64,000 bases of DNA, taken from assembly GCA_960531495.1 (NCBI GenBank), contig OY482863.1:5533689-5597688 (forward strand), written 5' to 3'. A program made the position numbers and the translations under genes. The notes beneath the pieces are model-generated. The model was not told the DNA's origin. It ran no database searches and saw only the letters and a list, made by a program, of their open reading frames with translations. Shown here piece after piece: positions 12,090 to 23,239 of this stretch. The stretch is from Zeus faber (Eukaryota; Chordata; Actinopteri; Zeiformes; Zeidae). Numbering within the stretch: the first letter of the stretch is position 1; each line of letters starts with the position of its first letter.

Positions 12090-13175
12090 GATGTGAATGA
12101 TTTATATTTACTTAAAAAATATATATGCCCATCCACACACTACAATATACTAATTTGAATGAGGGGTGGACAGGGAGGGCAGTGGGGCACCAAGCAAGGG
12201 TAGATGACACAAGCCTCATAAATATGCAGCGGGTTGACCTGAAGAGGCAGAGCGAAGCAAGCTCAGCCTACAAAAAGACTTGTCTGCTGGTTTTGGTCCC
12301 AGCAGATGTTCCCATCTCCAGACACCAGGCTCACCAAGCAGATGTCTCTTGCTATGAAGCGCATACAGACGCGCCTACACATGCACAAATAAGTACACAC
12401 AACCAAATAGTGCACATGGAGGTCATGAAAAATCACATGCAAACACAGACAAACGCAGACTTTACTTCTAGCTTGTGCTGTGACTGACTCATAATGACTC
12501 AGTTGGTGTGTGAACCGTCTAAGCAGAGAGACAGACGAGTTCAGACGGAAGGGTCGAGTATAAGTAAGAGTGTTGGAACAAGCTGTGAGAAAGAGTCACA
12601 GCATCACCACGTTCTCCCTCAGTTGATGCCATACATTTATACATCCTGTCGTTTTTATACGAACACAGGTGACTTAAATGGGAAAATTTTGGGACAATAA
12701 TTATTTGCCTAGGCATTGAAAGGCAATAGCTATTGTTTTAATGAGGCTCTGTTTCAATGCCAAAGCATCCAAAAAACTAACAAAAAAAGAAAAAAAACAA
12801 AACTGGAGAGGGACTTCATTCACACCCAAGTGCAGTCTGTGGTAGTAAACAAACCCAATTCTGAGCATGAAGGGCATTTGCACACACTGCTATCCAGCAA
12901 AAACGTGCTTTACCTTTAACAGCCACTTAAGAGGTTTTAGCGTTTTTGAGCGATTTATTATTTTTCTATGGGCCTCACTGCTGCAATACACCGATTCCAC
13001 ACTCATCACCATACAACTTTGACAAATAACTGATTCTAGTTAAGAATTTAATGTTAAAACTGTACTTCTGATTACGTTTAATTATCTGGGCTAACACGGC
13101 TACTTACTGTAGAATAAAAAAATATTCTTCACACTCTTTCTACCTCTTTGCAAGTGAGCATCACTTTCAGGTGAT

Positions 13176-13197
13176 GGGGGGGGGGGGGGGGGGGGGG
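13176..13197. repeat. poly(G) run, 22 G
   Basis: An uninterrupted run of 22 G preceded by GTGAT. It is able to form G-quadruplexes and prone to length error. Confidence 0.9.
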
Positions 13198-13631
13198 CGA
13201 CAAACTTGTGTTTGAGTTGCCTACATCAACTTTCAGTTAGTTATAGAGCCAGAGCCTCTACTGTTTGAGAATCTGCTTTGTTTGTCACTTTGAGAAAATG
13301 TGAAAATATAGTGGCTGCTAGTGAGGACGTGAAATTGGCTGCAGCTAGTCTTTTAACACCAATTGGGTTTGCATTTGCAAAATATAATTTGTTGCATTTT
13401 GTCAATGGTGCTAGAGTAATTTTTTAAATCAAACAATCGGGGAGATTCAGATTATTCCCTTGTTAAACCTGTAATTTTATGCTATAGTTAAGTGAATGTT
13501 TTTTCATGTATGCATTTAAACTTCTCTGTATGGCCATGTGGGATTGCTAATGGCATGGAGATAGATTTGTCTCAATATTATTTGTGTGGACAGCTCAACA
13601 ATCCGTGTGTAAATGTGTAATCTGTAAATAT

Positions 13632-13650
13632 AAAAAAAAAAAAAAAAAAA
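13632..13650. repeat. poly(A) run
   Basis: Homopolymer of about 19 A within an AT-rich context. Confidence 0.9.
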
Positions 13651-15484
13651 CTATTGAGCAAATATAAAACAGATCTGCAAATACACAAATTTCAAAAATA
13701 TTAAAAAAATATCTGTGAATACATTAAATTCAGTTACAAATAAATGAAAAGCCTTTTTGAATATCTTCCTAACATTTACCACTTTGGTAAAGGCATTTGT
13801 GGATCTCAATTCTATCCTCGGGGATTTGCATTTTATACACATGGATTTTCATTTTACATACATGGATTTTACTTTCATACAGAGTTTTGAGTGAAACTTT
13901 CCGCCAGTCCAAACGAAAACCCACTTTCAACACTCCATTTTCAGATAGCACACCATCGCCTGCTGACGACATATTTCCACATTTCAAAGTAAGAGCATGC
14001 AGTCTTTCTATGAGCTTTTTTTGTTTTTAAGTTCAGCGGTAAGTAACGTGCATTCATTATTTCTATTATATTAGTGGGTGCCATACTAAGCCGGCATGTC
14101 GCCATTACACAGTATGACAGTATACATTCATGTTGTGGGCTGAGGGAATGAAAGCTCGCTGCACGACTTCATACATTGTAAATATGATTAAGATACATTG
14201 TAAAGAGACAAGAATTCATTCAGCCTGTAAAGAGATAACTTGTTTTACTTATTGTTTTTCCTCTCAAAATGCACTGTGCCCCACGAAGACACCCATTGAT
14301 GAAATTACAACAAGACCGCAGATTGTTCAGTTGTCGATTAATTGTGAACATCCCTAGTTGGCAGTTATCTTCATTAGTTCTGTGCAGTTATTGGGGGCCA
14401 GCTAACTTTACGAAGCACCCAAACACTTTGCGAAGCGGCTTCGCTGACACATGACTAGTGTGTCTTTGCAGCGAGGAGTCATTGCCCTGAGGATCAATTT
14501 AGCCTGGAAGGCATACAAACACTATACAAACCCGAATTGAAAACAGCGAATAATAGCCTTCGTGTGAAGACTGAAAACAGCCATTGAAATATGCCGTACC
14601 AATAATTTTATTGCCCCCTTTATTTTTCCACAAATGCCTTTTCCATGTAAGCACAAGGCTATGGCAATTTTTAAGTATTGAATAATTTTGCCCTTTGGGG
14701 ATGCTTTGTCAGTCAGTTAAGGGTGCTATTGCATCATTCATGATACAAATACAAAATGTTGTCAACAGAGTTTCCGTTAGACAGAATTAATGCCGGTCCA
14801 TGTGTCCTGGAAGATTTCAATGTCCGGGACAAATGGGAGAGATTGCGGTCAAATATTATCTGTGTTTATTGAGCTTAAAAACAATTGCAAGGCAGGCTAT
14901 ATAAAGAATGAAATCATGAAGGCTTATGGATATTACTACTTGAAATGAAATGATTTCTGTTCGCAAACAATAAGAAACAAGTGCAGCCGCTTTAAATTAA
15001 CATTTCACTTCACTAAAATTTTGATAATGTCAAAAACAAAATAAATACGCAAGTATGTCTAAATAAATAATAAAGTTTGTGGTGTCGTGTCCACATATTT
15101 TACAACACAATGGATATTTACCGTCTGCATACCCAAAAAACGGCAAACTATGGGTGTTTGGACGCTGCGCTTTGTCTCCGCTCCGTGTGTACTGTGTTTC
15201 AAGAGCAATATGCAGGTGAGGCTAATTTCTATGTCAACAAACAGGAATGGTTAGAGGTGAAAGGTCAGTTAGAGTCCAAACTGATTGGCTTTCCGTTGCA
15301 GCTTGCCGAATGCGTAAATAGATCATCAGAATTATTTTTATCGAAACGATCGAGTCGCGACCGAGAAAAAGAAGAAAAGGAAAAAATAGGAAAAAAATAT
15401 GCCGATAATTATCATTATTATTTTGTCGCCATATTTTTTTCTAATTCAAATTGTGCTTAGAGGGAATTTTTTTTTTCCCCACCG

Positions 15485-15815
15485 GACATTATAACTGGAG
15501 AGATTTAAGTATGTGACCCACCGCATACTTTAAGGTCATTTGGCGGATTTCGACTTTTTTTTTTTTTTACGCATCATTTGAAAGTGAAGAATCTGAGCTT
15601 TCAAACAAGGTGTCACTTTTGCAAATCAAGGAAATATTTTTAAAGCTATGACTTGTTAATGACAAGGGTGTGGCAAACTGTGATTCTGAGATAATCACCT
15701 CCAAAGTTTTACCCAGACCAGGTTCATTCAGCCAGCTCCCAGAATGCAAATGTTGCTGCCGGACAAACAAATCCTCATGGCTACTTAACATAATACTGAA
15801 TGGGCCAATCATGAA
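15485..15815 (-). other. 3' flank of the compact 16-kb unit, repeat-like
   Basis: On the minus strand an 81-codon frame (15567-15812) is open, but it contains no known domain and reads like a repeat-derived non-coding stretch. Near 15507-15535 the words TTTAAGTATG and CATACTTTAA form an imperfect inverted repeat that includes TTAA, the target of piggyBac-like elements. No matching second terminus was found. Confidence 0.3.
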
Positions 15816-15863
15816 CAGCGTTGAACAGCATCAACAACACACAACATTGTTTTTAAAAAAGCT

Positions 15864-15869
15864 TTTATT
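15864..15869 (-). terminator. poly(A) signal AATAAA
   Basis: AATAAA on the minus strand (TTTATT on plus) lies about 135 nt beyond the stop codon of the 99-codon frame. It is followed by a T-rich and then GT-rich stretch, as expected downstream of a cleavage site. Confidence 0.45.
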
Positions 15870-16001
15870 GAACAGAAAGAATATACATGTTTTATAAAAG
15901 TAGAATTATTTTGGAATGTAAAAGTACGGATAACACAAGGAAATGTCGAGTCTATCAATATCATGATTCTCGGAAAATCTGAAATCTGAAAATCACCAAC
16001 C

Positions 16002-16301
16002 TCAAGGGACTTGAGGTTCAACTTCTTCAGTTGTAACAACAATGGGCGTATCGTCGGTCTCCTCCGGTGGTTCTTGAAAATATTCCATTTCATCGTCACA
16101 TTCAGGTTGAAATCCGCTGTTTGAAATGTTCTCCAAGTCCGGAGTAATATCAGATTCAGCGTCGCTGTCAGAAAACTGACTATCATCACGGAAAATGAAG
16201 TCCAGTACACGCTGCTTAAACTGACTTTGATCTATCGCACTGGTCAGATTAAGGTCTGTGATATGATTTGGATCTTTCTCCACCCGCTTCTCCTCATCCA
16301 T
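16002..16301 (-). CDS. small acidic protein of unknown function (99 aa), putative
   Basis: A 99-residue protein starting MDEEKRVEKDPNHI. I do not recognise it. It is strongly acidic: residues 38-55 form a D/S/E-rich stretch (DDSQFSDSDAESD) and the C-terminal third is rich in E, P, T and V, with no Cys pairs, membrane segment or signal peptide. Acidic N-termini of this style occur in piggyBac-like and other transposases, so it could be a leftover N-terminus. The start is supported by G at -3 and +4. Upstream at 61-74 nt is a CGGAAGTGACGTCA element, and downstream is an AATAAA signal, so promoter, frame and poly(A) signal lie within about 510 bp. Expression is not proven. Chance and transposon remnant remain real alternatives. 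Confidence 0.4.
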   Translation of the reverse strand: MDEEKRVEKDPNHITDLNLTSAIDQSQFKQRVLDFIFRDDSQFSDSDAESDITPDLENISNSGFQPECDDEMEYFQEPPEETDDTPIVVTTEEVEPQVP

Positions 16302-16361
16302 TACAATGCAGGGAAAGGAAAGTTTTCGCAGATAAGTAAAACCGGATCCTTGTCTTGTTTA

Positions 16362-16375
16362 CGGAAGTGACGTCA
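16362..16375. promoter_or_regulatory. ETS/CRE composite element
   Basis: CGGAAGTGACGTCA combines an ETS core (CGGAAG) with a full palindromic CRE (TGACGTCA). The pair is typical of CpG-type and bidirectional housekeeping promoters. It lies 61-74 nt upstream of the minus-strand 99-codon frame and about 146 nt upstream of a plus-strand exon-like frame. Confidence 0.5.
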
Positions 16376-16520
16376 GCAATTCTTACTCGATGATACACAT
16401 TGGTACACAACCCCCCAGCAACGATGTTTCTGTGTGTGTGTGTGTGTAAAAGTATTATGATTTAAAAGGAACTGTATCAAAACAGTTTCACATTGTGACT
16501 TCACATCACATGGACCATGG

Positions 16521-16596
16521 ATGAATGATCTTCACCTGGACGCTCGCTTTAAAGCAAACCATCGATTGGCGTTGGTCAGCGCTATTCAGCGTCTCG
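16521..16596 (+). CDS. exon-like open frame ending at a GTAAGT donor (speculative)
   Basis: An ATG at 16521 opens 25 codons (MNDLHLDARF... to ...SAIQRL) plus one base, then a consensus 5' splice site G|GTAAGTG at 16597. The exon would end in phase 1. It lies divergent to the 99-codon minus frame, with the ETS/CRE element between them. Just after the donor, ACTGCATTTCCCAATG (16606-16621) resembles the ZNF143/Staf-type ACTACATTTCCCA motif. The peptide has no signal sequence and matches nothing I recognise. It is short enough to be chance. Confidence 0.25.
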
Positions 16597-16621
16597 GTAA
16601 GTGAACTGCATTTCCCAATGT

Positions 16622-17460
16622 CCTCTAACGGGAATATTTAACTCCACGGTTTAACATTTTTCTACTATTTATAAATCAAACTCTGTTTGGAAAATACATT
16701 GAGAGATTAAAAAACCCAACAAAGGAACACGAATCTGGAAAAATCGAATTTCCTTCAAGAAAGGATTTTTCAACTCATTTGGCTGCCCCTGGCGATTTCA
16801 GAAATGCGCAAGATGGCGGGTTTTGCTGCGGTGGGTCACTTCAACAGATTTCCCCGGTCAAAAACCGGCAATCACCAGATAACGGAAACTCTGGCTGTCA
16901 TGTCCCAAACCTTTTGATTATGACTTTAATTCCATTAGATAATGGAGACTACAGAGCTTACATAAAATGAGCTGTCATACAAGCTGTGTGTGCGCGCGCA
17001 ATTCCATTATCCATACTGTAACTATTCTACTTATATTTGAAATTATGGAAAAATATATTTGGAAATGGCTTTGAACAAAAGTGTCAACTAAATGGCATAA
17101 TGTAGCAGAAATGTTGTAGGTTTCAAAGTAAAAATATGGAAGGAATTGTCACAATTCACAAATACATATAATGCAACAAAATACAAATAAGAAAAGATCA
17201 ATAAATACTATAATCTACAAATCTATTAAGGTTTAATAGATATTAAGGTTAGAAAAAATCTGAGACATCAATGCAATGCTTTCTAAATCCACAAATAAAT
17301 AAAAAAAAAAAAAAAAAAAATGTTTTGCTTTCTTTGTGTAAGCCATTTTACAAATGAATGTAACTGAGTATTGTATAATATTGTAGTGTTGTATAATATT
17401 AGTAGTTAATATCAGTAGTTTCCCCCACAAAAAAGTGAAATCCGATGTGTGGAAATTAGG
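16622..17460. other. unassigned non-coding DNA
   Basis: No gene was recognised. At 16790-16915 a plus frame reads through AGFAAVGHFNRFPRSKTG and further, without a stop for about 40 codons, but no family is evident. An A22 run occurs at 17299-17320. Confidence 0.35.
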
Positions 17461-20192
17461 GCGGACCCCAAATAGTTGACCAAACATGAGCCGACGAGAA
17501 GTCTTCGTCGACCAAGTTTTTCACTGGTTGGTTGGTCGCACAAAACTCAAAACCTTTTTTTAACAAAAATAAATAAACACTTCACGAACTGCATTGTACT
17601 GTTGCATCCCTAGTTTAAACATCAGGGGAATTAGTGGTTAGGAGCATCCCAATTTTGAATGTGTCAGAACAACCAGCAAGTGGACACCAATGCGATAACT
17701 TTTGATTTTTACCTTTACAATATAAATTTGGTAGGGAAAGTTACAGGAAGATATGAAATATAAACATAATAATCATTGCTAAGTTATCAGGTCTTCTGGA
17801 GAAACTTTTCAGTTGCGCCACTCCCACTCATCACTTGAGCTTTGCGCGCTGTGCGCGAGGGGGAGAAAGAGTCTAATAAACATTTGGGGGATTTCTTTTG
17901 TGTGTGGGATTTTTATTTCTAGGCCTGTACCCGACTCAGAATTTTGTCAGTTGAATCGCGTTCACACATATTTATGATTCCCCTTATATATAATTCCTCA
18001 ATAAATGTTAACCCTGTGCATTCTAGTAAGCCTCTGTTTTATCCTGTTATTGTAATGCACACTGCAAAAACAAACAAACCAAAAAAAATAACAGCAGCCC
18101 CTCCCACAACACAGCGGTTATACGTCCCTTTTCACCGTTAAAATAAATTCATACAGTTACAGCCATCGCTGTAGTAGAGTTTAACGTAGAGTATTAAGAG
18201 CTGACACAACTGCAACTAATTAGTAAGAATACTAATGCTGCATTAGTCAATTTTACACAGCCAGTTCAGTCAATGGGGACTAGACAATGGTGTTGATGGT
18301 CACTCTACATATGGTAAAATGAAGGAATTTTCACTGACAAAGCCAACTTTATAGAGTTGTCTTTCTATGACGCCTTAATAGTTTTGAAAAGTTTTGTGTC
18401 TCCATTTGATACATGGCTGGAATCAGTAGCATAACGCGTGGAATCTCCTTACGGACCCTTGCTCCCACCCAATCAGCGTGTGTGGACCGCTTGCGAGAGC
18501 ATTCTCAAGTTAATCTTTTATTTATTTTTTTTTGATAATCCAACGGCCACTGCCATGGCTTCAACCTCTCACATTAGTTGTGGTTCCCTGAGCCGGGACA
18601 ACGAACATCCAGGGTCATTTTGCATACCTCGCATTCCTCAACCACCACCAGCCCCGGGGGCCTCTGGTGCTCTGCTATCAGTGGTACTTCGTAGCAAATG
18701 GCAAAAACAATGGTGCACAGGCCAGCACATCGCCAGAAATGGAAGTGTGTATATTATGTATAAATTATGGATGCATTAATGTGAGGGTTAATTATTGTTA
18801 AGCTCCAGAGTGGAGGAAATGTATAGTGCACTCCAATATTGGTGACTGATACAGGTTTTTCATGGCCGACGCTGATATTTAGAGAGTGGGGTGGCCGATG
18901 TGCAATATATAATGCAGATATCATGATTTTTTACGTCTGATAAAATACAACAATAATAACAACAAATGACACAAAATTGTTGAACTTAAATTAAAATTTA
19001 TTTAACACTAATTTTATTGTCTGCATTGTCAATGCAATGCTTTATTTTTTATTTTTATTATCAACTAAATAAATGTCCCCAGGTATCAAAAAACAAAACT
19101 TTGGAAAAAAAAAAAAAAACCTCAGGAATGAAAAATAAATCAACGATAAAATAATAATAATAAAAATAATAAACACCATAGAAAAGTCTGGTCTGGTAAT
19201 AGAGAGTCTCCCTGTTACAGAAGTACGGGATTTATTATTTACAAGTAATGTATTTACAAAATAAAATCCCATAGTAACGGAAAGAAACCACACAGGGTTT
19301 TTGGTTTGTAACGGGACAGAACAGGAAAGTCCCTTAAGTCAGTTGTGTTTAAAAATGTTGTTTCATACAAGTAGGAAACACACAAAAATAATTAGATCTG
19401 AACTAAAAACACAGGAAAACCGCCACAGGGACGCACACACAAGAAAAACAAGAAGAAGAAAAAAAACTCCACGGGAATTCCGAGTTAGGTTTACGCTTTG
19501 CGTTAAACGCAATGCAAAGTATTTCCAAACAGCACGACTGCTGTTTTCTTTCAAAACCGGTTATTCCAGGCTCTGCACTTGCCATCTTCAATGAGCTAAT
19601 ACCATTACAAACCTATGTGAAGGAGACAGTGAAGACAACGAGTGAGTGAGATGAGGCGGGGCTATGTGGGCGCCGCAGCGGTGTGTGTGTCAAGTCGCTG
19701 TCAGAGAGAAGAGAGAGCGAGGATCGTAGCTGCTACCCACATATCCATAGTGTGTAATATGGGTTTGAAATGGTTTCAAATATTCTGAATCGATATCCAT
19801 AGAAAAATTGTAATTTTCAGTCAATTTTTAGTCTGCAGACATTTTGTTTATCGGCCTCATGAGCAAAGGGATTGGCCGATGATTATCTAAAATTGCACAA
19901 ATACCGGTTGACTGATGAATAGGTCAACCACTAGTTTGGGCGCATTTTGGAGGAACTGGGCAGGGTTTGCGTCCAATGAGGATTTGCACATTAAAATACA
20001 TTTATTTATTTATAATTCCCGATTGAAATGTTATCCCTGTGCATTTTGTAAGCTCCTATGTTTTATCCTGTTATTGTAATGCACACTGACTGACGAAAAC
20101 AAAAACGACTGCTCGACTCTGAAGAATCTCAGTCAACTGACGGATTTCCGACCGATGATTTGACCCCGTCGTCTTTCAGGGGGCAGCCCTAC
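17460..20192. mobile_element. patchwork of hAT-like non-autonomous remnants
   Basis: At the right edge the plus strand reads TTTCAGGGGGCAGCCCTA (20176-20192), the reverse of a TAGGGCTGCCCC-type hAT terminus. A segment with CCTGTGCATT...GTAAGC...TTTTATCCTGTTATTG and ATGCACACTG occurs twice in the same orientation (about 18015-18066 and 20035-20090). Near 17465-17535 repeated GACCAA/GTCGACC words, and near 19845-19935 ATCGGCC/GGCCGAT words followed by GGTCAACCACTAG, match fish hAT terminal styles. Several decayed elements appear nested. No transposase frame and no paired 8-bp duplication were resolved. The 113-codon open frame at 18438-18779 shows no known domain. Confidence 0.4.
19641..19720. 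repeat. GC-rich module A, paired with 22649-22730
   Basis: GAGTGAGATGAGGCGGGGCT, followed by ATGTGGGCGCCGCAGCGG and GTGTGTGT...TCGCTGTCAG, matches a segment at 22649-22730 at roughly 80-85% by eye. Both lie in hAT-like debris with a shared GAATCGATAT...ATAGAAAAAT segment downstream (about 19788-19812 and 23119-23143), so they are probably two copies of one non-autonomous family. Confidence 0.5.
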
Positions 20193-20199
20193 AATTCTC

Positions 20200-21980
20200 G
20201 CGTTTGTGACAAAACGTAGTTTGGAGATCCGACAGAGTCGTCAGGGATTCCTCCTGATGAAAGATCTTGTAATGTGTGACCCCCTGTCGCCGACCAGTCA
20301 TGTAGTGTGCAAACCACAAAATTGTAAGATTCCTGATCACAAGACAGAATGTTGTGTAGTGTGAACAGTCCAGCGATCTGACGACCTTGAAAGTCATGTA
20401 GTGTGCTCATGGCATTACCCTCCACCCTGCCTGCTTAGGCCTAGTGAGCGATTCAAATCTGAAGAACAACATTATGCAGGCCTGGGACTTACTGTTCTTC
20501 ATAGCAGTAAATCACATGACAATTTTCCTCCCGGCCCTGTCTGTCCATCTTAAAATGTAATGTTATTAGACATCAAGTCTCATATCTACATTGCTGTGGC
20601 AGTGTAACTGAGGCTGAACTAGGCTTGGTCGATCGTGAAAAAATCCCAATCGGCGATATACAATTGTATCGGGGCTGCGCGTGCATAGAACGTAATTAAA
20701 TGTGGCAAATGTGGTCTCCCCGTTGGAGAAGTGCAGGATCTATTATTTACACGTAAAGTATTTAGACAAAAACATTTTTAGCTACGATTTAAATAAAAAA
20801 AGACAGGCACGGGAGGCGGTGTGCACTGCTGTCTGGAGGAGAAACAAATCTCTCTCTCTCTCATATATATATTTACAATGAAAAGCTTAAAATCCAACAA
20901 TGTCATTGTAAAATGTGCTGAATTTAACAAGAACAGCCATTATGTTTGGTGGCTTTGTATTTGCATGGCAATATGGCCTGTTCATCAGAAAAGAAGGCTG
21001 TCTGGAAACGCAGACATTTCATTTCAAAGTTGTTACGAATAAAGAGCAAGGCTGATCCATTTCCCATTAGGCCAAAAAGTCATAAAATATTCATGTTTCC
21101 ACAGACATACATTTCTGATGTTTTGTGATTTATAGGAACATTCATTTATAAGACAAAAAACCCTCTGTAACAGTGAGAATCAGAGAGATACATTGTGCCT
21201 GTAATTCATGTGCAATAGCTGCATAATTCTTTCACGTCAGATGGAGGGTTTATCACAATACTTAATGCAGGCAAAACTCTGCAGTGCTAGTTTGATTGTT
21301 GTTCAAGGGCGCTGCAGTCTCGTTGCTAGTCTCCAAAGCTAGTGCATGCAACGTACCGTGGTTAAATTTGAGGTGATGGTAAAGACTTTTCCCATTATCG
21401 CACCCTTCATCGCTTGGCAACCGTGTAGTCGGAGATGTCATCCCTTTTATGTTCAAATTTTAGCCAAACTACTAGTTTCATTTGATTCTTTCTAGTCTTC
21501 TGTGTTTTTCTGGTTCCATTAAGGTAATGCCACATGTTTGAAAAGCCCTTTGTCGATTGGATAATTTGGTTTTACAAAGCCTATTTCAAAAACACAAACA
21601 AGCTTGTCTCAATCCTGGCCTTCCTTCCTTTTCCTTCCACACACAACACTGCAGCACATATAGCAGATGGGGGGGGGGGGGGGATGTTTGGATTAACATC
21701 ATTTATTTACGTAGAACACAGACAATTTGTGCCCAAATTTTTAAATTGTGCCTAAAAAAATTATTGACTCAATTTTAGGAATTGATTAGGTACTGGTAAA
21801 TTATGTGTCGCTATTCCTGTGTAAAAGCTGCACTCAAGTTAAATGCAAATACGAAGCCAAGCAGAACAAAGCTATGCAAATTTAGAATTTTAAACAATGC
21901 ATGCACATTTTTGGGCTGGTAAAAGAAACATTTGACCATTAAATGTTTCAGATGGTGATGAAATTAATTTAAACTGCAAC
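20200..21980. other. unassigned DNA, possible conserved segment at 20930-21140
   Basis: No gene was recognised. 20930-21140 is free of obvious repeats and contains TATTTGCATGG and other AT-rich regulatory-type words, so it may be a conserved non-coding element. A G14 run occurs at 21669-21682. Confidence 0.3.
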
Positions 21981-21984
21981 TAGG

Positions 21985-23230
21985 CCTGTCGCGATAATTA
22001 CCATATCCACTTATTGTACGATATACGGACATGAGCTTGATGTTTACATAAGAGTGTCACCAACATAACATACAAACTGCCAACATAATGCCAGAATTAA
22101 CAGCAGGGTTTTCCCTAGCTTTATAAGAAATGAGCGCAGCGCTTAAGCATTTTTTTTTTAATGACACCGCCGGGAAGCGATGCTGCTACTCCAAGTTAGG
22201 GCTGGGCAGTATGGCCTAAAATTTATGTTGGGTATAATTTCAAGCGTGGAGGGTAGCGGCATATATCACAGTATATTCATTTTTATACAATTTTCAATAA
22301 ATACGCTTCCAACTTTTTGCTGTCCTCTGGGATTTTTTTTTTTTTAAATAATGGTAATTCTATCAATTTCATTCAACATTTTTAAAAAATATTTAAATAA
22401 TTTTAAAAAATTATAATAATTCCGTGTGAATGTTTTCGTTAAAGTAGAAGGCTAGCAAAATAGTATTAGCTTTGGCATGGGTTTTCTACTGATCCCTATG
22501 GGCTGGACGGCTAGAAGGGCTAACAGCTAGCCATGGAGCCGGAGAGCAAGTTACGGAGCAGGAAAACACGTACTTTGCGACGAAAGCCCCGCACGTATCC
22601 CCCGAACACAGAGACAGATTGTCCCCCTTCCCCACAGAGTACTGTGAGAGAGTGAGAGGAGGCGGGGCAATGCGGGCGCTGCAGCAGGGTGTGTGTGATT
22701 CGCTGTCAGGCAGAAGAGAGAAAGAAAACGCAGCTGGCACCGGTGTATCAATTCAGGTACTCCTCACTTGACCACCGAGGTCCAGTTTCTCGGACCAGGT
22801 CGTAAAGTGAATTGGTCGATAAGCGAGGACCCGTGTTATCTCACAGTGAGGGGGCCTGGCCATTGCGAACGCTAGTGTAGTGAATACTGACAGACTGCAG
22901 GAACAAGACTGAGAACGGTGATGAGATTAATATAGTATATATAGTGTATAAAGGGTGATGCGCGATGAGATGCTTGACGCTGAGGTATTGTACAGTGTTC
23001 AATACAGACTAGTCAGAGAGCTGGTCGTAAGTCTGAACGGTTATTAGACGGGTAGGCTGTTAAATGAGGAGTACTTGTAGTGCGGAAAATGCGTATTGAA
23101 ACTTAGAATCGAAACTCAGAATCGATATGTATAGAAAAATCGATATTAACACTAACCTTACTTAGATCTGTGATGGCTCTACCGGTCAGCACAATATAGT
23201 CAATACCCATACCGGTGTATGGAAGACCAG
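21985..23230. mobile_element. hAT-like non-autonomous remnants
   Basis: Terminus-like motifs include TAGGCCTGTCGCGATAA at 21982-21998 and TTAGGGCTGGGCAGTATGG at 22197-22215, both in the style of fish hAT ends. GC-rich module B (22649-22730) is shared with 19641-19720, and ATCGATAT-type words occur at 23119-23145. The short frame around 22534-22670 (SKLRSRKTRTLRRKPRT) is basic but has no domain. Boundaries and duplications could not be fixed. Confidence 0.4.
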
Positions 23231-23239
23231 ATAGTACTA

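Larger units (their letters stand above)
11350..15480. other. unassigned non-coding DNA with homopolymers
   Basis: No recognisable genes. It contains a 13-bp palindrome, a G22 and an A19 run listed separately. At 14318-14356 a TCGATTAATTGTGAACATCCCTAG motif resembles a degenerate hAT-type end. Near 15355-15400 there is an AG-rich patch. Open frames such as 15077-15460 (127 codons) show no known domain. Confidence 0.4.

Noticed and set aside
16790-16915. An exon following the 16.5-kb donor
   Set aside because: The frame is open for about 40 codons but no convincing acceptor, donor or family motif was found.
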